The notes below the pieces were generated by a model. That model was not told the origin of the DNA. It saw only the letters and a program-made list of their open reading frames with translations, and did not search any database. From Furcasterigmium furcatum (Eukaryota > Ascomycota > Sordariomycetes > Glomerellales > Plectosphaerellaceae): 64,000 bases of DNA. The translations under genes were made by a program, and so were the position numbers. The stretch lies in assembly GCA_001599815.1 (NCBI GenBank), contig BCIA01000006.1, positions 2,978,961-3,042,960 of the forward strand. The letters are read 5' to 3'. Shown here piece by piece: positions 1 to 10,000 of this stretch (position 1 is its first letter; every line of letters begins with the position of its first letter).

Positions 1-621
1 TCAATAGACACGAACGCTACCCTCGAAAAGGGCAGTCCGGGGATGGGCTGCCGAGCGATCTAGATCAGTCTGGGTGGCTGGAACGCTGGGGACCAGGGAC
101 CGGTCCATGGATTGGACCCCTGCCGGCTCACCCAGAGGCCCAGAGCGTTCTCCCCCCGAAACGGAAGCTCGCGCTCCCCCGCGCCATGCCGCCTCGTGCT
201 CATGTTCTGCGTTCCCGGTCGTCGCAGGCTGGTCATGGCAGCAGATATTAAAACAATAACGTCCGCTCGGCGGTATTCCTGCCCGCGGACCTACTTGACC
301 GACCCTGCATCCTCCTAAGAACCCTTCGAGTGCTCACTTTTCTTCTCTCCTCACCTCTCCTGCTTCTCCCTCTGAAGTGATCTGCGATAAGAGCTGCAAG
401 CTTAGGCTCTGTCGATCAAGCCACCAATACGTACTCCGTCCACGAAGCTTGGCGCCCGCATCCGTCATCGTCGTCCATCGAGCATCAATAAAGTTTTCGG
501 GGGCTCGCCATATTGACTCGACATCTTGGACTTTTCTACCTTTGAGGACGACTCTCTGGATATCACTGCCAGGACGAAACATTCTACATCGATTTGCTGT
601 TGCACAGAACACTCACTCAAA
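1..621. other. Upstream region, no gene seen
   Basis: No convincing protein is seen in either strand. The last few hundred bases are probably promoter and 5' leader of the small membrane protein that starts at 622. A weak AT-rich patch (attaaaacaata, around 247-258) is the only TATA-like element noticed. Confidence 0.5.
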
Positions 622-1335
622 ATGAGACTGACAACGCTCCTGACCCTCCTGGTGGCCGCTCACCAGGGCCTCGCTGCCCCTCTCTCCGACCACTCCTCAA
701 AGTCCGGCCCTGACCATGCCATCAAGACCGTCGTGAGGGTCTCTCGCCACCGCGGCGCCCTCGAGTCCTTCATCGCCTCGGAGGAGGTCACCGCCGCCAT
801 CACCCGGATCAACCGCCCCCCGAAAGCGGGAGAGGGCACCAGCAACCGCCCCGTCGATTCTCCTGACGAGCTCGAGGATTCCGAGAAGACCCCGCCGATG
901 GCCTTGCTCGTATCTGTTTCCAGGCCGGCCGAGCAGACGGACGAGGCGAAGCCCAACTGGGCGGTTGCCTTGCTCAAGGACGTGTACGCCGACTACAAGT
1001 CCGTCGCGCCCTGCTGGCGACAGAACAGCGCCGATGCGTCGGCGAGGATCCGGCGCCTGGCCAAGGGCAAGGCGGAGCTTCTCATCTTCCTCGGCATCGG
1101 GTTCCTCATCACCGCCGTCCTCATCCTCGAGGCCATCTACCAGAACTACATGGCGTACGTCGCACTCCAGTCATTCTTTTCCGTTGCACGCCGAATTGAG
1201 CTGACCAGTATCTGTAGCCTGAGATGCCGCCTTTCGGGAGAGATTCGGCTGGAGGGCCCTGAGCGAAGTCTCGAAGCGCAGGATTTCCAGGACACCGGGT
1301 CCGAGGAGGACAATGAGAAAACGGCGGCTCCGTGA
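622..1335 (+). CDS. Small secreted or single-pass membrane protein, unknown function
   Basis: I do not recognise the family. The ATG at 622 is preferred over an in-frame ATG at 526 because it opens a classic signal peptide (MRLTTLLTLLVAAHQGLAAP, cleavage near residues 18-20). The middle is polar and acidic. One strongly hydrophobic helix (LLIFLGIGFLITAVLILEAIY, about residues 153-173) could span a membrane, leaving a short charged tail. An intron is likely at 1155-1217 (donor GTACGT, branch gctgac, acceptor TAG); it is 63 nt long and contains no stop, so splicing gives about 216 residues and retention about 237. With signal peptide and one TM helix the topology is probably type I. Confidence 0.6.
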   Translation: MRLTTLLTLLVAAHQGLAAPLSDHSSKSGPDHAIKTVVRVSRHRGALESFIASEEVTAAITRINRPPKAGEGTSNRPVDSPDELEDSEKTPPMALLVSVSRPAEQTDEAKPNWAVALLKDVYADYKSVAPCWRQNSADASARIRRLAKGKAELLIFLGIGFLITAVLILEAIYQNYMAYVALQSFFSVARRIELTSICSLRCRLSGEIRLEGPERSLEAQDFQDTGSEEDNEKTAAP

Positions 1336-2746
1336 GGGAGAATGCATGCACTCCGATCAAGCCATGTCTTGGCCGGAGCGCCGCCCGCCCGGTTGTTTTG
1401 CTTTTTCACATCTGTCAGCGATACCAAGTTCAGCGTGGCGTTTTGGAAGGGAGGATACGGGGATCGGATCTGTTCCATCGAGAAGAAGGGGAGTCGCTTG
1501 ATTTGCCTATGCATCTGGATATCAATCAACCTGGCCTCAGACCATGTTCAACCCTGGGCGCCACCTCGAATCAAGAGGCTGGCGGACACACCTGTTTATG
1601 TATCTGTGCCACCTCTAGTCCTGCTGCTGCCGCGCGGCACAGGGTTGGCGATCCGGTTGCCCCCTCCTGTTGTCGGGTTGCCTCCTCAGCCATCTGCAGG
1701 TCCGAGGGTCTGGGCTGCATGCGCGGCGGCGCGAAGGAGTCGCCGGCATTGGATTGGCATGCTCGCCAGGACGGCATTTACGAGCCGGCTACTCGTCATT
1801 CATCAGTATTCGCCCGCGCCGCCCGCAGGCGGCCTCAGACCGTGTCTTGGTGCCCTGAGATGTTTCCGAAGCTGGACGCGCCGGTCGAATGACATGAGTA
1901 GCACAGCAGCAGACGCATTGAGGCCGACCAGGAGCATGACGAGGCCAGCAGAGATAGGTCTGTAGCAGGCCTCGGCACTGGCAGTCCCATCCCAGCTGTG
2001 GGATGCAGCCCGCACGCCGCCCCCAAAGTGCAACAGACATCCCGGTCCGCCTAAGCCCTATGGGATAGGAGAACGTCACATCTGGCGCCACGGGCCCGCT
2101 GGGAAGCTGACAGCTCCAGCCGCGAGCAGGGCAGAGGCGCATGGGGGTTTGGGCTCTGTCGGCCTGAAGCAGCGCTCAGCAGCATTCGTTCGTACACGTA
2201 TGAAATGCTGCGAGTCTCTCTCGGGGATAGCCTCGAACCCGGCGAGCCCGCCCCGACGTATGAGCGACGTCCATCGCGAGGTGATCTGCGAGGGGCAAAG
2301 GGGGGGCCACCACCAAAAGGGGGGTGGGAAGGGGAAGATCATGGGTCCCCCTCACCAGGGATGCGGTCAGTCATGCGGCCCCTGGCGACTTTGTGATGGG
2401 ACTCGGGTTCAGCTGTGACTGAGTCTGAGAGCTTGTGAGGACCCTCTTCATCACTCTTCCACCTCTGGTGACTCGGGGCCTCTTTTCCTCTTCTCCCCTT
2501 AAGCTGTCCCGCCCGTCGACCACCACCGAGTCAGACATCGCCAATCCAAGGACAGACAGCCCCTCACAGTCACAGCTCAGGGGCACGCGACAGAGAAAAG
2601 CCCCCCCCAACCTCCTCCACTTGGCCTGGTGTGCCCCTCACTCATAAGGCTCAGAAGGCCCCGCCGTCGCCGCCGCCAGGGCCGGGACAAAGAAACCGCA
2701 GTCAATTGAGCCCTCCTCGCCCACCCTCTGCCCATAGCTTCACGCC
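1336..2746. other. Intergenic region, no credible gene
   Basis: About 1.4 kb separates the membrane protein from the annexin-like gene. Open frames of 60-207 codons occur on both strands but overlap one another and show no recognisable domain. The 3' part (about 2440-2510) is pyrimidine-rich with many CT tracts, as is common just upstream of fungal genes. Confidence 0.5.
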
Positions 2747-5465
2747 ATGTCTCTCCGGGTCGACGACGAACGCCGCGGCCGCTCCCGCTCGCCGGGCCGG
2801 CGCGAGAGAAGCCGCAGCCCCGGCGTCCAGCGCATGATGGAATCCCGCGAGCCGAGCTACGCATACCCCGAAGACGACCTCGACGAGCGCGACCGCTACG
2901 CTCTCACCCGCCGCGGTGCTGACGGTCCTCCTCACGGCTCGTCCTCCGCCAACGTCGTGTCGGCCGAGCCGCCGGGAGCTTTCCCTGGTGCTGCTCCCGG
3001 GCCGCCGTCTGGAGGAGGCGCTGTGCCCTATCCCGAAGACGAGGGCCTCTTCCCTGGTGGTAGGTCCGTCTACGGCTACGATGACCGTCGCCAGGGCCCG
3101 CCCCAAGGCCCGCCGGGTTATGGCCAGCCTCCCCCCTCGCCGGGTGCCGATGGTAGACAATACCGCGGATCGAGGGAGCAGGTTCCCCAGAGCCCGTACG
3201 ATGACTATCGCGGCTCTCGCGACCGATTCGACGATCCCCGTATTCGGACGGCTGAGCCGCCCGGAGACCCTAGAGATTCACGAGATCCCAGAGACTCGAG
3301 AGATCCAAGAGACTCCCGTGATCCTAGAGACTCGAGAGATCCTAGGGACTCCCGAGATCCCAGAGAGTCTTGGGACCCCAGAGACTCTCGCGACCCAAGG
3401 GACTCACCCCGTGATTCACGAGATCCTAGAGACCCCCGAGACCCCCGAGACCCCCGCGACTCTCGAGACCGATTCGACATCCGTACGGCTGAGCCGCCCG
3501 GCGACCCCCGAGACCCCCGAGACCCNNNNNNNNNNNNNNNNNNNNNNNNNNNNNNNNNNNCCCGAGACCCCCCACGAGAATCCCGCCGCGAGAGACGAGG
3601 CAGAGACGACGACCAGCCGCCTCCCTCCCCCGCTGGCGGCCCCGACGACGACCGATTCAAGTTCCTCCCCGCCAAGTACGCCCAAGCCAGTAGCAACTTG
3701 CCCGACAAGGACTCGGACCGCGAGAAGCGCCGCAGCGCACGCTTCCTCGGTGGCGAAGACGACGGCCCCGACAAACGCTCCTCGCGACCCCGATCCCCCC
3801 AGCCAGAGTCTCCCGCCGCGGGTTACAAGTACGCCGACGCGAAGCCGTACGAGTACGGCCGGAACGACGAGCAGTCGCGGCGATACGGTGGCGACAGACG
3901 CGGCGAGGATGACCCGGCAGCATCCGCGCAATACGGCTCCGGGCCGTACGAGAGGCGGGACGCGGACCCGGAGTACGCCGCCCGCCAGAAGAAATATTAC
4001 GGCGAAGACCCCCGCGGCTCCTCCAACGTCCTGACCGTCGAGCCGGGCGGCGGCCGCGAGCGCCGCAGCAGCGTCAGCCGTCGCGAGAGATCTCCCCAGC
4101 CCCCGACCGCGCGCATGTCCAACCTCTCCGTCGCCACGGCCGCCCCCGTGGGCGCCTCCCTCGCCGCGGCCCCCGGCTCCCCGCTCCTCGAGTCCTACCG
4201 CGGCACGTACCAGGACATGTCCCCCATGCCCTCGCCCATGCTGCTCCCCTCCCAGTCCAGCCTGAGCGCCGACCCCGTGTCCCCCCTCGCCTCGGACGAC
4301 GAGCGCAGCGGCCGCCGCCGCCGCGCCCGCTTCCACGACTCGGAGGACGTCGCCGAGCGCCTCGCCCGCGCCCTCAAGGGCAGCAAGACCCCCGACACAG
4401 CGCCCCTCATCGAGATCCTCCCCGGCCTCAGCCACAACCAGGTCCTCGAGCTGCGCAAGGAGTACAAGGCGCTCGTCAAGACGGGCGCGGACCGCAAGGG
4501 CGTCAACATCGCCAAGCACATCCGCTCGCGCCTCAAGGACGCCGACCCGCACCTCATGAAGGCCTGCTACGCCGTCGCCCTCGGCCAGTGGGAGAGCGAG
4601 GCGTACTGGGCCAACTTCTGGTACCAGGGCGACAAGACGCGGCGCGAGCTGCTCATCGAGAGTCTCATGGGGCGCACCAACGAGGAGATCCGCGCCATCA
4701 AGGACTCCTTCAGCGACAAGAAGTACGACAACAGCCTCGTCAAGTGCATGAAGACGGAGCTCAAAGAGGACAAGTTCAAGAAGGCCGTGCTCCGGGTCCT
4801 CGACGAGCGGCGCATGGAGGACGTCGACCAGTACGGCCGCCCGCTGCCGCTGGACTTCCGCCTCGTGGACCAGGACGTCGACGACCTGCGCAGGGCCGTC
4901 AAGTCGGAGAAGGGCGGCGAGTCGGCCATGATCTCCATCGTCGTGCAGCGCAGCGACGAGCACCTGCGCGAGGTGCTCAAGACGTACGAGAAGGATTTCC
5001 GGAGCAACTTTGCGCGGGACGCGCTCAAGAAGAGCGGCAACCTAGTGGTATGTGCCCTGATGCCCCCCCTCTTACAGAGACGCGAGAGAGGGTATGAATT
5101 CTTTTGCTGACGACCTCATCCAGGGCGAACTCCTCGCACACATCCTCAACGGCGTCATCAACAAGCCCGTCCGCGACGCGCTGCTCATCCACCACGCCCT
5201 CAACGCCTCGCGGCGCGACGGCCTCCGAAAGGAGCTGCTCACGTCCCGCCTCGTGCGCTACCACTGGGACCGCAAGCACATGGAGGCCGTCAAGCGGGCG
5301 TACCGCGACAGGTACCAGGCCGACATGCAGGAGGCGGTGCGGGACGGCACGAGCGGCGAATGGGGCCAGTTCTGCAACGAGCTGTGCATCTACCGCATGC
5401 CCGACGACGTGAAGCAGTACGAGCGGGACGCGAAGCAGTACGAGAGGAGCAGGGAGAGGAGGTGA
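2747..5465 (+). CDS. Annexin-like protein with long disordered RD-repeat N-terminus
   Basis: Two exons, 2747-5047 and 5124-5465, are joined in phase 0; the 76-nt intron has donor GTATGT, branch gctgac and acceptor CAG. The product is about 880 residues as assembled. The C-terminal part (from about residue 543) reads as consecutive annexin repeats, including stretches such as LKGSKTPDTAPLIEILPGLS, RRELLIESLMGRTNEEI and LHEVLKTYEKDF-like helices. It resembles the large fungal annexins rather than the compact 320-residue ones. The canonical GxGT-38-D/E calcium loops are not obvious, so calcium binding may be weak or lost. The first 540 residues are Arg/Asp/Pro/Ser-rich and probably disordered, with a DPRDSR tandem tract around residues 173-280. 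The assembly gap at 3526-3560 lies inside that tract; the frame holds across it as written, but the true repeat number is unknown. Confidence 0.85.
3265..3585 (+). repeat. Degenerate short tandem repeat encoding DPRDSR units
   Basis: The DNA repeats variations of gatcccagagactc(g/c), coding for DPRDSR or DPRDPR units. The repeat continues on both sides of the N run and preserves one reading frame. It belongs to the N-terminal domain of the annexin-like protein. Confidence 0.85.
3526..3560. other. Assembly gap (35 Ns)
   Basis: Thirty-five ambiguous bases interrupt the DPRDSR tract. Thirty-five is not a multiple of three, yet the downstream frame is in register with the upstream one at this exact length because the codons split at both edges. 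The sequence was probably not resolved because of the repeat. Confidence 0.95.
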
Positions 5466-5706
5466 GAGATAGGATTTCATATGAAGTGCCGGCATTTAAA
5501 AAGACAAGAGCTCTACAGAAGAGCAGTATTCAGGCTGGCCTGCTTGGGACATGAGACGGGAGCATTACCATTACTACAGAAAAGGGGGGGTCACCTCCCC
5601 AGCGGTCACCATTTCAGGGGCTGCACATGATGATAATGAGAAGTTGAGTTTGGATACCAGCGCAAACAAAAGCCATGCGGTGATATCGGAGACCATATCC
5701 ACCATG

Positions 5707-6576
5707 TCAGACTCCAAGCTGAATATCCTGTCCCTGCCCGACCATTCTGTCGCCGAAAGGGCCGTCGTCCATCCACCCTCCCATAGCCCCTGAAGCCATC
5801 GGCAATTCCATAGGCAGAGCATCATCGCCCATGGGGAAGACCCTGATCCCGTGGCCCCTGTCAAAGACATTGTTCCTGCAGCCCCTGTTCTTGTTCCGCT
5901 CCCAGTAGAACATCTTCTCCCTCTCGTCGTTGTCGGCCCTGTCCTCCTCATCCGCAAACCTGACCCTGGGCCTCGTCCTGCCCGAGCAGTCCCTCCTCTC
6001 CGTGCACTCGCAACCATGATGATGGTGCTGATGGTGATCGTGATGCCCACCGCACCGTGCAGAGTCATGGCGCTCCTTGTAGTAGACTCCATGATGCTCA
6101 CCGCAACGATGCTTCCCATGTCCTCCGCAACAACCACAGCGACAGTCTCCCGTCTTCTTCAGGATGCCCTTCCAGCATCTTCTGCTTTCCCTCTCTCTCT
6201 CCCCGCAGCGGCAACCCCTCGCCTTGCATCTCTTCTCCCTCTCGCACCGACATCCCCTCTTCTTCTTCCCCCCGAAACCCATGAACCTCGACAGCGCCGA
6301 AGGCCCCCTCTTCGCCTCCCACGCCTTGCAGCCCTTGCAATCCTCCCCGTCGCCGTACCTCCTCCAGGTCCCCGCCTCCCACGTCGTCACCGTCCCTTTC
6401 TTCGTGCATATGTCGTGGACGAGACTCAAGTCCGAGTCCGAGTCCGAGTCAGTGTCGTAGTAGTAACAGCCATCGTCGTCATCCGAGTCTACCAGGTAGA
6501 CCTGGCGGCCTTGCGTTCCGAGGGAATAGAGAGCCATGCAGTCTCGTCGTGGCTTCGAAGGGATGTAATAGACCAT
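5707..6576 (-). CDS. Cysteine- and histidine-rich protein, unknown function
   Basis: A single open frame of 289 codons starts at an ATG in a good context (ACCATGG on the coding strand). About 21 cysteines are spread through it, many as CxC or CC pairs (for example DCRCGCC and GCEC), together with a histidine cluster (HHDHHQHHHH). There is an acidic DSDSDSD run near residue 45 and many Arg/Lys residues. The spacing does not match any named zinc finger that I know, and there is no signal peptide. Metal binding is a reasonable inference from composition only. The gene is tail-to-tail with the annexin-like gene, 241 bp apart. The opposite strand also has a long frame (5851-6660), but its Leu/Ala/Pro/Met-rich composition looks like an antisense shadow. 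Confidence 0.55.
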   Translation of the reverse strand: MVYYIPSKPRRDCMALYSLGTQGRQVYLVDSDDDDGCYYYDTDSDSDSDLSLVHDICTKKGTVTTWEAGTWRRYGDGEDCKGCKAWEAKRGPSALSRFMGFGGKKKRGCRCEREKRCKARGCRCGERERESRRCWKGILKKTGDCRCGCCGGHGKHRCGEHHGVYYKERHDSARCGGHHDHHQHHHHGCECTERRDCSGRTRPRVRFADEEDRADNDEREKMFYWERNKNRGCRNNVFDRGHGIRVFPMGDDALPMELPMASGAMGGWMDDGPFGDRMVGQGQDIQLGV

Positions 6577-7022
6577 GGTAACGTTCTCGTCTGGGCCGCT
6601 GGAGAAAGGAAGTCTGCCTGCCTGTCCACGGGATCATCTCGGGGGCCACAGGCCTTCTAGTACGTGTACCACACCGCCTTGTTTCCTCCTTCGCCTCGAC
6701 GACTCGGAAGTTTGCCCTCCTGTGTCACTCTGGTTGCACGACGGCCACCGAGGTGATCACACGACACGTCGGAGATACGCCTTTCACTGGTCCTCAGGTC
6801 ACACGAGCGAGGCATCCTGCATCGAGCGTTGCCAAATCTCTGTTAACTACAGGGCTTTCAACCACAACACCACGCCTGCCCCTATTCCCCGTCCCCCATG
6901 TCCGGCCTGTTGTTCTCCATTAGAAACCTACTTGACAAAATGTTTGACCTCCTGTAAATGCATAGCCTGTCAACGCCAGAAAATAGCAATGCGTCATTAC
7001 ATCCCGTCGTCCGCTTTCCCGC
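6577..7022. other. Intergenic region, no gene seen
   Basis: This stretch separates the start of the cysteine-rich gene from the end of the myosin gene. It probably holds the promoter of the former and the 3' untranslated region of the latter. No conserved element was recognised. Confidence 0.5.
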
Positions 7023-10000
7023 TCACAGGAACCCCTTGATCATGCTGTCCGCCCGACTAAGGCTGCTCTTCCGCTGGGGCACATCGATCATGGACGACGT
7101 CTCATCCTCTGCCGAGAAACCTGTCCGCCACCTCCCCCGCATGCTGCCGCCCATCACAGAGCCAGCCTCCGCGCGCATCGTCTTGAGCCCCTCGAGCTCC
7201 CTCTCCAGGCGCAGGCTCTTCTCCTTCTCCTCGCGGAGCTCGCGCTCGGCACGCCGCGCTGACAATTGGTTCGTCGACTCGGATGACTGCAGCTCCTCGA
7301 TTGCCTGGAGCAGCTTGTCGACCTTGTCACGCATCCGCGAGACGTCGTCCGAGAGTTGCGTGTTTTGCTTGTCCTTGCGGTCGATCTGGCTCTGCAGGTC
7401 CTTGACGATCCGGTCGACGTTGCGCACGGAACGTTGGGACTTGTTCTTCTCGTTCTCTTGGTCTTCGAGCTGGGACTCGAGCTGTAGATTAGGGGTGTCT
7501 GGTTAGCCATAAGTAGTCTTGGAAAAAATTCTGCCCATAGAACATACCTCTTGGATGCGCTTGTGCAGGAACTTGATGTCCTGGCTGGCACTCGAGTATC
7601 CCTTGGTCTCAAGGTCCACCAGCTTGATTTGAAGCTCGTTGAGGGACTTCTCGAGCTGCACCTTGGCTTTCTGAAGCTCGGTGCTCGTCTCACGTTCCAC
7701 GGTGACGTCCTTCTGCATCTCCGACACGAGAGACTCGGACCGTCGCATCTTCTCGATGGCCGCAGCGGCAATGTCCTGCTGTTGGGCCAGGTTGGACTTG
7801 AGCTCCAGGATCTCCTTGTCGGCGTTGGCAGCATCGCGAAGCGATGGGCTGTCACCCTTGGCCAGATCTTCCAGCCCGCTCTTCGCCTCTTCCAAGCGAG
7901 CCTCGATGTTGCGCTTCTCGCGAATAAGCGCATCCTTCTCTGCGGTAACATCGTCGACCGATGTGCGAAGCGTTCGGACTTGCGAGAGAAGGGAGACCAC
8001 CTTGCTCTGGGCCTCACTGTGGGCGTTGACAGCCTCATCGCGGGAGGAAACGACATCCGACAATGTCGACTCGAGACGGGCCTTCTCTTTCGACCACGTC
8101 GAGCTGTTGAGGACCTCGTCATCCCACTTGGAACGAAGCTCGTCAAGCTCCTCTCTAAGACGGGCAATTTCTGCCTGCTTGAAGAGCTTCTCCTCGCGAG
8201 CCAGATCGAGCTCCTTGGTGAGCGTCGCGAACTCAGCTTGGTACTTCTTGCGTGTCTGTTCCATGCTGGACTCCTTGTCCTCGATGTCCTGAGCTCGAGA
8301 GTTGCGGTAGTCCTCCAGCTCGTGCTGGAGCCTCCTCTTGGCTTGCGAGACGGCCTCCAAATCGGTCGAGACATCCTCCACCTTCTCCTCGAGACGCTGA
8401 TTGTCGCGCTGGAGATCCTCGATGGTGGCGTCCATCTTCTTCCTCTCGGCAAGAATCTCGGCATAGGTCTCCTCGGCATCACGAGCCTGCTCCTTGGCAA
8501 ACTGCTCTGCCCGGCTTGCCTTGAGGACGGCGATCTCCGCCTGCTCAAGCTTGCTGAAGTACTCGTCGGCCCGGCTCTTGTAAAGGTTGAGACTGGACGT
8601 AACGTCGGCAAGCTTGGATGTTTCGGTGTCGAGGCGAATCTGGAGGTCCGAGAACTCTTGGAGAAGCTGGTTGCGGCTCGTTGCCTCCTGTTCTCTGGCC
8701 ATCGTCATCTCCTGCAGGTCCGACTTGGAGTCGCGGAGTTCGAGCTCAAGTCTCGACCGCTCCTGGCGAATCCTGTCGAAGTTCGTCTTGAACTCGGTGA
8801 GCTCGGCCATAGCGTCCTTATGGCTATGCAGAAGCGAGCGGCGGGAGTCTTCCTGGCTGTTCAGGGCATCGAGAATTTCTTCGTGCGAGCGCGTCTGGAT
8901 GTCGCGGAGGGAGAGCTCCCCGCTGCGGATGCTTCGCTCAAGGGCAGATACCTTGGCTGCCGAATCATCCAGCATGTCATGCAGACGGCTGTTTGCTTGC
9001 TCAAGCTTCTGCATCCGCCGCAAGGAGGGGCTCTGATCCGGGAAGCTGTCAGGACCGGGCGTCCCACGCTCGAGCTGGCTCTGGAGGTGCCGGTTTTGCA
9101 TTTGCGCCAGCTGCAGTTGGTTCTGGACCTCCTCAAGCTCCGTCTTGAGATCCATTCGGTTGTTGAAGCTCAGGATATCTGCTGTCTTATCGGAACGTGC
9201 TGAGTCCAAGGTCTCGTTCTCAGGGGCAAACCGGCGAGTGGGCGTAGAGGTATTGGAGTAGTTGCGAGCCTGCAACTTGGAGCGGCGTGCGGTGGGAGAT
9301 CCGTTAAAGGGCGCCTCATTAGGATGCATTTCCTCCAGCTTGGGCCTCATGGGAGATTCGTTACGAGAAGCTCTCAGCTCGGTCAGCTGGCCCTCTGCGG
9401 TCTTTCTGGCGGTCGTCTGAACGCGCAGGTTCTGTCGCAGATCCTCAACCTTTCTGACGAGGTCAAAGTTCTTAGCCAGGAACTTATCACGCGAACCATC
9501 TTCTTGAGGAGGAATGACGATGTCAGGCTCGACCGTTTTGAGAATCTTGAGCATCTGTGCCCGCATTTCCTCCAGCTCCTTGTCCCGGGATTGAAGTGTC
9601 GACTGCAGCGTGCGGACTGTGGTCTGACTCTGGTTGCGGAGTTGTCGTTCGGACTCCAGGGCCCTGTTGGCCTCAGCAAGTTCGGCCGTCGATGTTGACG
9701 CATGCTTCTCTGCGGTGCGAGAGGATTGAGTCTCTCGAGCTACTTGGTGGTTCAGGTCCTCCACGCTCAGCTGCAGCTTTTCCAGCTTCTTCTCAAGGCC
9801 GGCAATGGTGACCTGCGAGTCTCCAAGCTGCTTGTTGAGCTTGGCGTTCTGCTCCTCAGTCTTGACCTTGTCGCGCTGCAAAGACTGGATCTGGCCACGG
9901 GACGCCTCTCCGGCGCGCGAGGTTGATCGTGCGATCTCCAGGCCCTTTTGCTGAATTTTGTTGAGCAGCGCACGATTGTCGTTCTCAGATGCAGTGAGAC

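Noticed and set aside
3416..4963. 515-codon minus-strand frame opposite the annexin-like gene
   Set aside because: It is an antisense shadow of GC-rich coding DNA, with a Val/Leu/Gly/Ala-dominated composition and no domain; it also crosses the N gap.
5851..6660. 269-codon plus-strand frame opposite the cysteine-rich gene
   Set aside because: The Leu/Ala/Pro/Met-rich composition is what antisense of Arg/Cys/His codons gives. The minus-strand frame has a better start context and charged composition.
7154..8611. 485-codon minus-strand frame overlapping the myosin tail
   Set aside because: It is an Arg/Ser-rich alternative frame of the same strand as the myosin coding sequence, which is well supported.
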